A model generated the notes under the pieces. That model made no database searches, had not been told where the DNA came from, and was given only the letters and a program-made list of their open reading frames with translations. Source: Streptomyces tropicalis (GTDB lineage: Bacteria; Actinomycetota; Actinomycetes; Streptomycetales; Streptomycetaceae). Taken from it: a DNA stretch of 64,000 nucleotides. The translations under genes were made by a program, and so were the position numbers. The stretch's first letter is position 1; every line of letters begins with the position of its first letter. Of the stretch, positions 8,437 through 16,327 are shown piece after piece. Location of the stretch: positions 124,001-188,000 of the forward strand of contig NZ_JARJBB010000004.1 in assembly GCF_029269835.1 (NCBI RefSeq). The letters are read 5' to 3'.

Positions 8437-9770
8437 CGCCTGTCTCCGTCCAGGCAGTGGGCGACGGCGATGAAGCGGGCGGGGGCCTCGGCGTAGGCGT
8501 GGGCGAGCGGGGCGGCGACGCCCAGCGCGAGGGTCGCCGCCGTGGCCGCGGCGGACAGGGCGAACCGCAGCCTGCTCCTGCGGCGCACGGTGGGGGACAC
8601 GGCGGGGGACGCAGGGCGAATGCCGGTTCTCGCGGCGATGACGGGCACCGGGCCGGGCGCGGACCGGTGCAGCGCGATTCCCGCCGCGCGCTGGGCGCGG
8701 CCGCGCGGCCCGCGCAGGAGGTCGGTGAGCGTGGGGGCCAGGTTCTCGCGGGTGCGTATCCAGGCAGCCAGGCCCGCTTCCTCCAGCGCCTGGGCGTTGG
8801 TGCGGCCGTGACCGGGGATGCAGCGGTAGCTCGCCACCGGCAGCCCGGCCGCGAACGCCTCCAGCGAGGTCAGCCCGCCGGCGTTCTGCACCAGCACGTC
8901 GCAGGCGTGCATCAGGCCCGGCATGTCGTCCACCCAGCCGAAGACGTACTCGGCACCGTCCCGCCGCAGTTGTTCGACGAGGGCCTGGTTCCGCCCGCAC
9001 ACCACCACCGGCACCGCCGCCTGCGTCTCGCGTATCTCGGCGGCTGCCCGGCGCACCGGTCCGACCCCCCACGATCCCGCCACCAGCAGGGCCAGCGGTG
9101 CCTGCCCGGGCAGCCCGAACCGGGCGCGCGCGGCGAGCCGCTGCCCGTCCGTCGCGGGGGTGAAGCGCGGATCGGTGACGGGACCCACGACCGTCACGGC
9201 GGCCGCACCCTGGACGTGGGCCTGGGCCGCCGGGACCGCGTGCACCGCCATGTGCGCGTCCACGCCGGGGGCGACCCACAGGGCGTGAACGGAGAAGTCG
9301 GTCAGGTACGTCAGGGCCGGCACCGTCAGCAGACCGCGCTGCCGTAGTGCGCCGAGGACCTGACTGGCCCCCGGATAGGTCGAGACGACGGCGCACGTGT
9401 CCGGCGGGAGTGCCGCCAGGGTGCGGCCTTCCGCGCCGCGGAACAGCGCCCGCCACACCGCGCCGGGGCGCGCGGCCTGCTCGGTTGCCCGATAGAGGCG
9501 CTGGTAGCCCTCCGGGGCCCAGGTCAGCAGACGGTGGTAGCCGCCGCACAGCAGCCGGCCGGTGCGCGCGGGCAGCAGGTCGAGGAAGTCGCACCGGTCC
9601 ACCGGGACTCCGTGCGCGGTGAGCCGGTCGACGAGTGCCGCGGCCGCCCCGTCGTGCCCCGCGCCGACGCTCGCGGAGATGACGACGACCCGCCGGGGGG
9701 CCGCGCCCAGGGCCGGCGCGGTGGAGGGCGAAGGCAGTGGCCCCGGCAACGGGTCGTGGCGCTCGGGCAC
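8433..9770 (-). CDS. MGDG-synthase/MurG-like glycosyltransferase (GT28-type)
   Basis: The 445-residue protein has the bipartite layout of monogalactosyldiacylglycerol synthases. The N-terminal lipid-acceptor domain starts with the glycine loop VVVISASVGAGHDGAAAAL (about 28-46). A C-terminal nucleotide-sugar domain contains GWVDDMPGLMHACDVLVQNA and GGLTSLEAFAAGLPVASY. An extra Arg-rich tail with one hydrophobic helix (ALSAAATAATLALGVAAPLAHA, near 400-421) may anchor it to the inner leaflet. It likely transfers a hexose from a nucleotide sugar to a lipid carrier. The start is GTG 9770 with AGGAGG upstream. Two CTAC/GTAG palindromes lie between it and the divergent dedA-family gene, suggesting BlaI-type control. 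The exact acceptor cannot be inferred. Confidence 0.85.
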   Translation of the reverse strand: MPERHDPLPGPLPSPSTAPALGAAPRRVVVISASVGAGHDGAAAALVDRLTAHGVPVDRCDFLDLLPARTGRLLCGGYHRLLTWAPEGYQRLYRATEQAARPGAVWRALFRGAEGRTLAALPPDTCAVVSTYPGASQVLGALRQRGLLTVPALTYLTDFSVHALWVAPGVDAHMAVHAVPAAQAHVQGAAAVTVVGPVTDPRFTPATDGQRLAARARFGLPGQAPLALLVAGSWGVGPVRRAAAEIRETQAAVPVVVCGRNQALVEQLRRDGAEYVFGWVDDMPGLMHACDVLVQNAGGLTSLEAFAAGLPVASYRCIPGHGRTNAQALEEAGLAAWIRTRENLAPTLTDLLRGPRGRAQRAAGIALHRSAPGPVPVIAARTGIRPASPAVSPTVRRRSRLRFALSAAATAATLALGVAAPLAHAYAEAPARFIAVAHCLDGDRR

Positions 9771-9908
9771 GGTCGATCAGCCTCCTGACGGGACACGGGG
9801 CGGCCGGGCATGTCCCGGGCCGGGACGGCACCGGGCGCAGACCGAGGCCGCACCTGTGGGCGGATGCGGTCCAGGACGCGACTGCGGTGGCGTCGACAGC
9901 CGAAGCTA

Positions 9909-9921
9909 CTACATGATGTAG
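9909..9921. promoter_or_regulatory. BlaI-type operator 1 (dedA/glycosyltransferase divergent region)
   Basis: CTACATGATGTAG is a 6+1+6 palindrome followed by AAAT. The same CTAC...GTAG half-sites recur in front of both blaI genes and the PAP2 gene in this window. BlaI/MecI repressors recognise TACA/TGTA-type dyads. Confidence 0.65.
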
Positions 9922-10006
9922 AAATAAGGGAACGACGGTTGCGGGGTGACGAGTTCGGAGCGGAACTCCGCGCGCAACGGGCCGGGGCCGGGCGCCGCCA
10001 AATCTA

Positions 10007-10019
10007 CTACTAGATGTAG
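10007..10019. promoter_or_regulatory. BlaI-type operator 2 (dedA-family promoter)
   Basis: CTACTAGATGTAG has CTAC and GTAG half-sites with the same outer spacing as operator 1 and the same trailing AAAT. It lies 45 bases upstream of the DedA start codon. Confidence 0.6.
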
Positions 10020-10064
10020 AAATACATGCGGGTGCAGGGGTGTACGGAGAGGGAGGATTCGTTG

Positions 10065-10721
10065 ATGGCTGCCGGTCCCATGAGCGCGGAGGCCATGGAT
10101 CCGCAGGCGATGCTGGCGAGATTCGGCGCCTGGGCGGTGCTGGTGGTGGCCTTCGCCGAGACCGGGCTGCCCGCCGTCGGCGTCTTCCTGCCCGGGGACA
10201 CCCTGCTCCTGCCGGCCGGTCTGGCGTGCTCGCTCGGCACGCTGGGCGCGGCCCGTCTCTCGCTGCCGCTGGTCCTCGTGTGCGCGGGCGCTGGTTCCCT
10301 CGCGGGCGCCCAGACCGGGTTCTGGCTGGGCCGGCGCGGTGGCAGGTCGATGCGGCTGCGCGGGACGGACGGTCGTGGGCAGGCCCGCATGGCGCGCGCA
10401 GAGGCGCTGTTCGCGCGGTACGGGCCCCGGCGCGCGGTGCTGCTCGGGCGGTTCGTGCCGGTGGTCCGCACCCTCGTCCATCCGGCGGCCGGCGTGCTGG
10501 GCATGTCCGGGGCGTCCTTCACCCTGTGGCAGGCGGTGGCCGGACTCGCCTGGTCGCAGTCACTGGTGCTGGTCGGGTACGTCCTCGGCGAGAGCGGGCG
10601 CCGTGGAACGGCGTACCTGGCTCCCGCCGTCGCCGCGGTCGTCGCAGCCGGGCTCGTGCCTCCTGCCGTCCACTGGCTCCGTGCCCGCCGGGCCGTGTGT
10701 GCCGCGGAGTCGCCGCGCTGA
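10065..10721 (+). CDS. DedA-family (SNARE-associated) membrane protein, likely undecaprenyl-phosphate flippase
   Basis: The 218-residue polytopic membrane protein has DedA signatures. These are Glu32 in FAETGLPAVGVFLPGD with Asp45, and GRFVPVVRTLVHPAAGVLGM with Arg129 and Arg135. Some DedA proteins (UptA-type) return undecaprenyl phosphate to the inner leaflet for peptidoglycan and wall glycan synthesis. Others support envelope homeostasis and antimicrobial peptide resistance. ATG 10065 has GGGAGG at 10051-10056. An upstream extension of the frame would lose this site. Operators of the BlaI type in front suggest induction on envelope stress together with the PAP2 phosphatase at 15.4 kb. Confidence 0.85.
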   Translation: MAAGPMSAEAMDPQAMLARFGAWAVLVVAFAETGLPAVGVFLPGDTLLLPAGLACSLGTLGAARLSLPLVLVCAGAGSLAGAQTGFWLGRRGGRSMRLRGTDGRGQARMARAEALFARYGPRRAVLLGRFVPVVRTLVHPAAGVLGMSGASFTLWQAVAGLAWSQSLVLVGYVLGESGRRGTAYLAPAVAAVVAAGLVPPAVHWLRARRAVCAAESPR

Positions 10722-10966
10722 TCCCGGCCGGTCCCGTCCGGGGCGGGCCGTGACGTCTTCGGCGGTGGCCGAGGGAGAGGCGCAGGTCCGGACAGATCCT
10801 AGGGCGTGTCCGCAACGTCCCGTCTGCGTCGCAACGCCCCGGACCGGTCATTGATTTCCGGAACACCGCGAGCCGCTCGCGCCCACTGCTGACCGCGGAA
10901 CACCGCACTGCCCCGCGGAACACCCGTGGCCGTCACGTCCCACGGGGATCCGCGGGACGCGGACGG

Positions 10967-11902
10967 TCACCGGGTGCGCAGGTGCGTGGCGGTGGTGTGT
11001 GCGTGCATGGCGGCCTCGAACAGCCGCTCCGTGTCGTGCGCCGTGATGGCCAGACTCGCGCAGCAGGCCGCCATGAGAACCGTGAAGGCCACCGCCACGC
11101 CGTCACGACGGGGCATCGGCGGGGCCAGCAGCGCCCGCACGCGCTGCGGCACCGGCCCGCCGGTCGCGGACAGGGCCGCCTGCCGGGCGCGGCTCGACGC
11201 CAGAGCGGCCCGCGCTATCGCCCGGGCGACCAGCGACCGGTCGCCCACCGCGACCCCGGCCTCCTCGTCCGCCCACCGCTCCACGGCAAACGCACCTGCC
11301 CGCTCCAGCGGCCGCAACAACGGGTTCGCCGCTGCCGTCAGATGGAGCATCAGCGAGAACAGGTGGTGCCGGTGCCGAAGGTGCGCTCGTTCGTGGGCGA
11401 GCAGCGCCTGCCGCTCCGGTGCGTCCAGCACCCGGAGCATCCCCGAGGAGACCACCACCCGGCCGGGCAGACCCAGCACCGCGAACGCCGCCGGCACCGG
11501 GTCGTCGATCACGGCCAGATCACCGCCCGCGGCCAGCTTCCGGTAATCCCGCCAGGCGCCGACCAGCGCCCGCCCCCGGCGCCAGGACGCCGCCGTCAGA
11601 CTGACCACGACGACCGGCACCACCCCGGCGCACACCGCGGCGATCGTCCGGCTGACCGGGTCCTCCGCCGCCAGCACCGTCACCGACCACGACCCCTGCG
11701 CCGCCACGAGCGGCAGCTGGCCCACAGCGGTGAACGCCAGGATCGCCAGCTCGGTCAGCCAGGTCCCGGCGGCCACGACGGCCGCGCACACCATCGCCCA
11801 TGCCCCCGCACGCGGTGGCATCCGGCGACCCACCCACGGCGCGACCAGCGCCAGGACCGCGCTCACCAGCAACGGCAGATACATCGGCGCCGGCCAGAAC
11901 AC
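10967..11902 (-). CDS. M56-family membrane metallopeptidase (BlaR1-like sensor/protease), copy 1
   Basis: The 311-residue protein has several N-terminal membrane helices and the zinc-peptidase motif HERAH (170-174) in an ALLAHERAHLRHRHH context. A third-ligand region VERWADEEA follows. A C-terminal membrane helix (VAVAFTVLMAACCASLAI) follows the catalytic domain. Unlike true BlaR1 there is no penicillin-binding sensor domain, so the inducing signal is unknown. In BlaR1 systems the protease removes the BlaI repressor. The blaI gene ends 3 bases upstream of this start, giving an operon. Confidence 0.87.
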   Translation of the reverse strand: MFWPAPMYLPLLVSAVLALVAPWVGRRMPPRAGAWAMVCAAVVAAGTWLTELAILAFTAVGQLPLVAAQGSWSVTVLAAEDPVSRTIAAVCAGVVPVVVVSLTAASWRRGRALVGAWRDYRKLAAGGDLAVIDDPVPAAFAVLGLPGRVVVSSGMLRVLDAPERQALLAHERAHLRHRHHLFSLMLHLTAAANPLLRPLERAGAFAVERWADEEAGVAVGDRSLVARAIARAALASSRARQAALSATGGPVPQRVRALLAPPMPRRDGVAVAFTVLMAACCASLAITAHDTERLFEAAMHAHTTATHLRTR

Positions 11903-11905
11903 GTC

Positions 11906-12295
11906 TCACCCCCGGCCGGGGTCGCCGTGCAGCAACTGCTCCAGCATCTGCTCGTCCTCCGCCGACAGATCCGAGACGAAGCGGGCCAGCACCGCCGCAC
12001 GGTCCCCGCCCTCGTCCAGCAGGGAGTGCATCCCCGCCGCCGCAAGCCCGGCCTGATCGTCCACGGCGGCGTACACGTGGCTGCGTCCCTCCCGCCGCCG
12101 GGTGACCAGTCCCTTGTCGCACAGCCGGGTCAGGATCGTCAGCACCGTCGTGTACGCGGCACCGGCCACCTTCTCCTGAACCACCGCCGCCGACACGGGG
12201 CCGCCGACCGTCCACAAGGCAGCCAGCACCTCCCCCTCCAGCTCGCCCCGCGCACGCCGCCGGGGCTCCCCCCGACCGTCCCTACCGCCCGTCAC
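11906..12295 (-). CDS. BlaI/MecI/CopY-type transcriptional repressor, copy 1
   Basis: The 129-residue protein has an N-terminal winged helix (about 15-75) with ELEGEVLAALWTVGGPVSAA and TTVLTILTRLCDKGLVTRRREGRSHVY. A C-terminal dimerisation segment (FVSDLSAEDEQMLEQLL) follows. Repressors of this family bind TACA/TGTA dyads and are cut by a partner M56 protease between these domains. It is co-transcribed with M56 copy 1. A CTACG-AGG-CGTAG palindrome 45 bases upstream indicates autoregulation. Confidence 0.9.
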   Translation of the reverse strand: MTGGRDGRGEPRRRARGELEGEVLAALWTVGGPVSAAVVQEKVAGAAYTTVLTILTRLCDKGLVTRRREGRSHVYAAVDDQAGLAAAGMHSLLDEGGDRAAVLARFVSDLSAEDEQMLEQLLHGDPGRG

Positions 12296-12339
12296 CCAGC
12301 ACCGCCTCTCAGCTCCCCGTCAGCAAGCCGTCCACGCTA

Positions 12340-12352
12340 CTACGAGGCGTAG
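12340..12352. promoter_or_regulatory. BlaI-type operator 3 (blaI copy 1 promoter)
   Basis: CTACGAGGCGTAG (arms CTACG/CGTAG) followed by AAAG. On the minus strand TTGACT (12360-12355) directly precedes it as a probable -35, so a bound repressor would occupy the promoter spacer. Confidence 0.65.
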
Positions 12353-12628
12353 AAAGTCAACCAGCCGCTCAGGCGCAGGCCGGGGTGGGTGGGGTGGTGC
12401 TCGGGCGGGACTCCGAGTCCTCCACGGGTGGTGGATCTCCTGCAGGGCGGTGACGTGGTTCCAGCCGTCGAGGCGGTGGTGGACCTGTGGCCGTGGGCGA
12501 GCCTGTGGTTCACCAGCCGCTCCGGCGTGACCTTCACGGTCGTCCGCTCCGACCTGACCGGCTTCCGGAACATCCACCCCGCCACGGCCGCCGACGGCAC
12601 CCGGTCGATGGGGGCGGCAGCGCGCCGG
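12353..12628. other. Gene-free stretch between blaI copy 1 and the MFS gene
   Basis: Apart from the promoter region next to operator 3 I see no gene, repeat or clear hairpin here. Confidence 0.5.
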
Positions 12629-13822
12629 TCAGTGGGACGGCCGCCGGTCGGTCCACGGGGCGGCGGGGCGGGTGGTGAGGAGCCCGGCGGCGGTCAGGGC
12701 GGCCAGTGCGGCGAGGCCGCCGGTGAGCGTGGTCGCCGCGGCCACCACGGCGACCAGGAGGGGGCCGCCGGCGTCGCCGAGTTCACGGCCGAGCTCCGCC
12801 GCCCCCATGGTCTGGCCGAGCCGTTCGGGTGGGCCGGCCCCGGCCAGGGCCGCGAAGCCCAGTGGGGTGATCAGCCCGGTTCCCGTGCCGATGAGGACCG
12901 CGGCGGGCAGCAGCCCCGTCGGGCCGGGCAGCATCGGAGCGGCGAGTCCGGCCGCCGTGAGGGCGAGTCCCGTACGGATGCCGGCCGCGGTGGTGATCCG
13001 GCCTGTGTCGAGGGCCGCTCCGGCCCGGGGCTGGACGAAGGCCGCGCAGGCGGCGAGGAGGGAGACGACCGCACCCGTGGCGAGGAGCCCGAGGTGGGCG
13101 GCGGCTCCGGCGACGGGGAGGAAGCCGACGCCGACGGCGAGCGCGGCCGTGGCCAGTGCCAGCGAGGTGGTCGGCTTCAGGAAACCGCCCTGGCCCAGCC
13201 TCCGGGCGAGGTCGATCACCGTCTGCCGGGCCCTGGGCAGCGGCGGTACGGTCGGCACCGCCAGGGCCGCCCAGACGGCGACGACGGCGGCGAGTGCGGC
13301 CGTCGTGATGAACAGGAGCTGCAGTCCGCCCAGGGCCACCAGGGCGCTGCCGAGGAGGGGGCCTGCGGTGTAGCCGAGGCTCTTGCAGAAGCCGTAGGAG
13401 CCGAACGCCCGACCGTGCCGGGCGCTCGGGTTGAGGCGGGCGACCAGGGTGGAGGCGGCCGGGGAGAAGGCGGAGGCCGCGGCGCCCTGCCCGAGGCGGG
13501 CCGCCCACAGCAGTGCGGTGTCGCCGGCGAGGGCGAACAGCGCCGAGGCCGCGGCGAACGCGACCAGACCGCCGAGCAGCACCGGTCGGGCTCCGACCCT
13601 GTCGGCCAGGGTGCCGAACGCCGGCTTGAGCAGCACTTCCGCGCCGTCGTACAGGGCGAGCAGGCCGCCGAGAACGAGCAGGGACTCGTGGTGGGCGAGG
13701 GTGAAGCGGCCCAGGTTGGCCGCGACGCCGTGGGCGCCGAACGCGGTGGTGAACCCGGCCGCGTACAGCGGCCACGCCCGGGCGCGACCCCGTGGGCGGT
13801 CATGGCTGGTGGTGGGCGGCAC
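12629..13822 (-). CDS. MFS transporter (drug-efflux-like)
   Basis: The 397-residue protein has about twelve hydrophobic helices. The MFS loop-2/3 motif shows as FGTLADRVGARPVLLGG. A family-like stretch reads SPAASTLVARLNPSARHGRAFGSYGF. It probably exports a small molecule by proton antiport. I chose GTG 13822 (VPPTTSHDRPRG), which has AGGAAGAG upstream. The gene starts 38 bases after the end of M56 copy 2 on the same strand and probably belongs to the blaI2-M56-2 operon, so efflux would be induced with that regulator pair. Confidence 0.85.
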   Translation of the reverse strand: MPPTTSHDRPRGRARAWPLYAAGFTTAFGAHGVAANLGRFTLAHHESLLVLGGLLALYDGAEVLLKPAFGTLADRVGARPVLLGGLVAFAAASALFALAGDTALLWAARLGQGAAASAFSPAASTLVARLNPSARHGRAFGSYGFCKSLGYTAGPLLGSALVALGGLQLLFITTAALAAVVAVWAALAVPTVPPLPRARQTVIDLARRLGQGGFLKPTTSLALATAALAVGVGFLPVAGAAAHLGLLATGAVVSLLAACAAFVQPRAGAALDTGRITTAAGIRTGLALTAAGLAAPMLPGPTGLLPAAVLIGTGTGLITPLGFAALAGAGPPERLGQTMGAAELGRELGDAGGPLLVAVVAAATTLTGGLAALAALTAAGLLTTRPAAPWTDRRPSH

Positions 13823-13860
13823 CGGTGGCTCTTCCTGGGGCAGGGCGGGCTGGATACCGG

Positions 13861-14832
13861 TCAGGTGCCGGCGACTCCGAGCAGGACGTGCAGGTCGTGG
13901 GCGGCGGCGAACGCGCACAGGGCGCTGGAGCCGACGACGGCGGCGGCCCCGGCCAGCGGCAGCAGGGGCAGGCGGAACAGCGTGGTGGAGGGGGCGGGTT
14001 CGGCGAGCAGAGCGGCGACGCGGCGGGGGACGGGCCCGGCGCCGGCCAGTGGGCCGCGTCGTCCCAGCAGCCCCAGCACGGCGCTGGGAAGACGTCGGCG
14101 GCCGGGGTGGTGGGCGGTCGCCAGGGCGGCCCTGCCGACCGCGCGGGCGACCTGCCGACGGTCGCCGCAGGTGGCGGCGGCGTACTCGTCCGCCCAGCGT
14201 TCCACGGTGTAGGTGACGGCCGTGGCCGCCGGACGCAGCAGCGGGTTGACGGCGGCGGCCAGGTGCGCGGCGGCGACGAACGCGTAGTGGTGGCAGGTCA
14301 GGTGAGCGCGCTCGTGGGCGAGCATGGCCTCCCGGTCGGCGGGGCCGAGGGCGTCGAGCATGCCCGTGGACACCACGACACGTCCGGGCAGGCCCGGAAG
14401 TGCGTAGGCATCCGGGGCGGCGTCCTCGACGACGGCCAGCTGCTCGTGCCCGGGCAGGCAGGCGGCTTCCAGGGCGGCGGACGCCAGCGCCCGCATCCGC
14501 CGCCACAGCAGTCGTGCCCCCGCCCCTACGGCGGCGGCCAGTATCGCGGCGGCCGCACCCGCCTCGACGGTCGTCACCGTGTCGCCGGCACGCACGACGG
14601 AGGCCGACCAGTGGCCCACCCACGCCGCGGGCTGCAGGCGCACCACGCCCGCTGCCGCCACCACCCCCAGGGCGGCGCAGCCGAGGCCGCCCAGGGCGAG
14701 GGCGCCCACGGTCAGCAGCCACGTCGCCAGGCGCGGGTCCAGACGGTCGGCGAGGGGCCGGGCGGCAAGCGCGGCCGGGACGGGAAAGAGCAGGGGCAGG
14801 TAGGCCAGCAGGTGCATGACCACGGCACTCAC
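13861..14832 (-). CDS. M56-family membrane metallopeptidase (BlaR1-like), copy 2
   Basis: The 323-residue paralogue of copy 1 has the same layout. N-terminal membrane helices are followed by the zinc site HERAH (173-177) in MLAHERAHLTCHH, the VERWADEYAA ligand region and a C-terminal helix (LPLAGAAAVVGSSALCAFAAA). It too lacks a beta-lactam-binding sensor domain. The GTG start overlaps the stop of blaI copy 2 (GTGA), giving tight translational coupling. Predicted role: signal-activated cleavage or release of its BlaI partner. Confidence 0.87.
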   Translation of the reverse strand: MSAVVMHLLAYLPLLFPVPAALAARPLADRLDPRLATWLLTVGALALGGLGCAALGVVAAAGVVRLQPAAWVGHWSASVVRAGDTVTTVEAGAAAAILAAAVGAGARLLWRRMRALASAALEAACLPGHEQLAVVEDAAPDAYALPGLPGRVVVSTGMLDALGPADREAMLAHERAHLTCHHYAFVAAAHLAAAVNPLLRPAATAVTYTVERWADEYAAATCGDRRQVARAVGRAALATAHHPGRRRLPSAVLGLLGRRGPLAGAGPVPRRVAALLAEPAPSTTLFRLPLLPLAGAAAVVGSSALCAFAAAHDLHVLLGVAGT

Positions 14833-15212
14833 CCCTGGTCCGGCAGGCCGCCGAGGAGCTGGCGCAGCAGCTGTTCGTCGCTGGTGGACAGGTCTTCCAC
14901 GAAGTGGGTGAGCACGGCCTCCCGGTCCGGGTCGGACTCCAGGGCCTGCCGCATCCGCCGCGCGGCGAACCCGTGGGTGTCGGTCACCGGGGTGTAGGCG
15001 TAGGCACGGCCCTGCTTCTCCCGGGTCAGCAGCCCCTTCTCGAACATGCGGGACAGCACGGTCACCACCGTGCTGTAGGCCAGGTCGTCGCTCAGGTGCT
15101 GCAGCACATCCCCGGGGGTGAGCGGCCGGCGGGAGGACTGCAGCAGGGCGAGGACCTCGGCCTCCAGCGCGCCGCCCGGCCTGCGTTCTGCCGGGATGGG
15201 TCCGGTGTTCAC
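14829..15212 (-). CDS. BlaI/MecI/CopY-type transcriptional repressor, copy 2
   Basis: The 127-residue winged-helix repressor shows EAEVLALLQSSRRPLTPGDV, STVVTVLSRMFEKGLLTREK and a C-terminal dimerisation helix FVEDLSTSDEQLLRQLL. Longer readings run back through the operators to 15377. I chose GTG 15212, which has GAGGGG ten bases upstream and leaves the operators in the untranslated region. It heads an operon with M56 copy 2 and the MFS exporter. Confidence 0.88.
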   Translation of the reverse strand: MNTGPIPAERRPGGALEAEVLALLQSSRRPLTPGDVLQHLSDDLAYSTVVTVLSRMFEKGLLTREKQGRAYAYTPVTDTHGFAARRMRQALESDPDREAVLTHFVEDLSTSDEQLLRQLLGGLPDQG

Positions 15213-15237
15213 GAGTTGGCTTCCCCTCGTTCGTCGT

Positions 15238-15270
15238 CTACAGTCCTGTAGAAATTCTACGAGCATGTAG
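15238..15270 (-). promoter_or_regulatory. Tandem BlaI-type operators 4 and 5 over the blaI copy 2 promoter
   Basis: Two dyads, CTACAGTCCTGTAG (15238-15251) and CTACGAGCATGTAG (15257-15270), flank a minus-strand consensus -10 TAGAAT (15259-15254). One dyad overlaps the -10 from upstream. The other covers the expected start site. This is a classical repressor arrangement and indicates autoregulation. Confidence 0.75.
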
Positions 15271-15333
15271 ACGTTGGCTCGTCCCCGAGTGTGCCACGCC
15301 CCGCCGGGTGGGGCACACCCCGGAGGGCGAGCC

Positions 15334-15391
15334 GGCGGCGCTGTCCCGTGAACATCTACAGAGATGTAGATGTTCACGCGACAGCGCCGCC
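15334..15391. promoter_or_regulatory. 58-bp inverted repeat with central BlaI-type operator, upstream of PAP2
   Basis: Arms of 27 bases (15334-15360 and 15365-15391) match at 26 of 27 positions around a GAGA centre. The inner 13 bases of each arm are perfect, and the core is TCTACA-GAGA-TGTAGA, the BlaI-type dyad. It ends 40 bases before the PAP2 start. It could act as an operator, a cruciform, or an RNA hairpin if transcribed. Confidence 0.8.
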
Positions 15392-15430
15392 GATCCGACG
15401 TCGCGACCCCGAGCGCTTGGAGGCGCCCCG

Positions 15431-16075
15431 ATGGCAGCCCACTCCGTGCAGTTGGCCTTCGACGGCTCCGGCCTCGACGGCTCGCTGTTCACCACCGTCA
15501 CCGACTTCGCCCGCGACACCCGCTGGCTCAACACGCCGCTGGAGCTGTGGACCAACGCGGGCCTGGGCGTGTTCGCCGTGCTCATGGTCATCGGCTGGTG
15601 GAACGCGCGGCGTCGTGACACCTCCGCGATGACCCTCGCCCTGGCCGCCCCCGTCGCCGTGGTGGCCGCCTTCGCCGTCGCCGAGGTGGTCAAGAAGGTC
15701 GTCGGCGAGGTGCGGCCGTGCCACTCGCTGCCGCGGGACTACTTCGTCGACGTGTGCCCGGCCCCCACCGACTACGCCTTCCCCAGCGGTCACTCCACCA
15801 CCGCCTTCGCCACCGTCGCCGCCCTGTGGCTGCTCGACCGCCGGCTGTCCGCCGTCGCCGCCGTCTTCGCCCTCTTCGAGGGGTTCACCCGCGTCTACCT
15901 CGGCGACCACTACCCCCACGACGTCCTCGGTGCCGCCGTACTCGCCGTGCCCGTCGCCCACCTCGCCGGTCGGATCCTGGGCCGCATCGCCGTGCCGTTC
16001 GTCGCCCGCCTGCGCACCGGGGCTCTGGCGCCGCTCCTGACCGCCGGGCCCACCGGCGCCCACGCCGCCTCCTGA
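15431..16075 (+). CDS. PAP2-family phosphatase, probable undecaprenyl-diphosphate phosphatase
   Basis: The 214-residue membrane protein has all three acid-phosphatase signatures. These are Lys88-x6-Arg95-Pro (KKVVGEVRP), PSGH (118-121) in YAFPSGHSTTAF, and Arg154-x5-His160-x3-Asp164 (RVYLGDHYPHD). BcrC-type members hydrolyse undecaprenyl diphosphate on the outer face to recycle the carrier and give bacitracin tolerance. GGAGG (15419-15423) fixes ATG 15431. The operator-containing palindrome just upstream ties it to the neighbouring blaI genes. Confidence 0.9.
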   Translation: MAAHSVQLAFDGSGLDGSLFTTVTDFARDTRWLNTPLELWTNAGLGVFAVLMVIGWWNARRRDTSAMTLALAAPVAVVAAFAVAEVVKKVVGEVRPCHSLPRDYFVDVCPAPTDYAFPSGHSTTAFATVAALWLLDRRLSAVAAVFALFEGFTRVYLGDHYPHDVLGAAVLAVPVAHLAGRILGRIAVPFVARLRTGALAPLLTAGPTGAHAAS

Positions 16076-16095
16076 GCACGCCCCGGAAATCCCCG

Positions 16096-16117
16096 GGCGG
16101 CCGACGCGACGGCCGCC
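16096..16117 (+). terminator. Hairpin after PAP2
   Basis: GGCGGCCG (16096-16103) pairs with CGGCCGCC (16110-16117) around a 6-base loop, 20 bases after the stop codon. Confidence 0.55.
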
Positions 16118-16327
16118 GGGGGCGGAGCTGTTCGGCCGCCGGCGGAGGGCCCCGCGGCCACGTCGATGCCGTGCGCGTCCGCCACGGCCACACCGCCGGC
16201 GGGGCCGCTTCCCGAAGCGCCTGGGAAAAAGTCGCGGCCCGCTGTCGATCCGGCCACGTCCCGTTCGACGTCATGATGTGCGGCGCCTCGCCGCACGACG
16301 ACGCGACAGGACCGGACGAGGGATCAC

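Noticed and set aside
12389..14212. 607-codon plus-strand frame over the MFS and M56 genes
   Set aside because: Gly/Arg/Gln-rich shadow. The minus strand has clear MFS and M56 signatures.
15213..15377. Longer N-terminus for blaI copy 2 (start near 15377)
   Set aside because: It would translate through the tandem operators and the -10. GTG 15212 has a ribosome site and matches family length.
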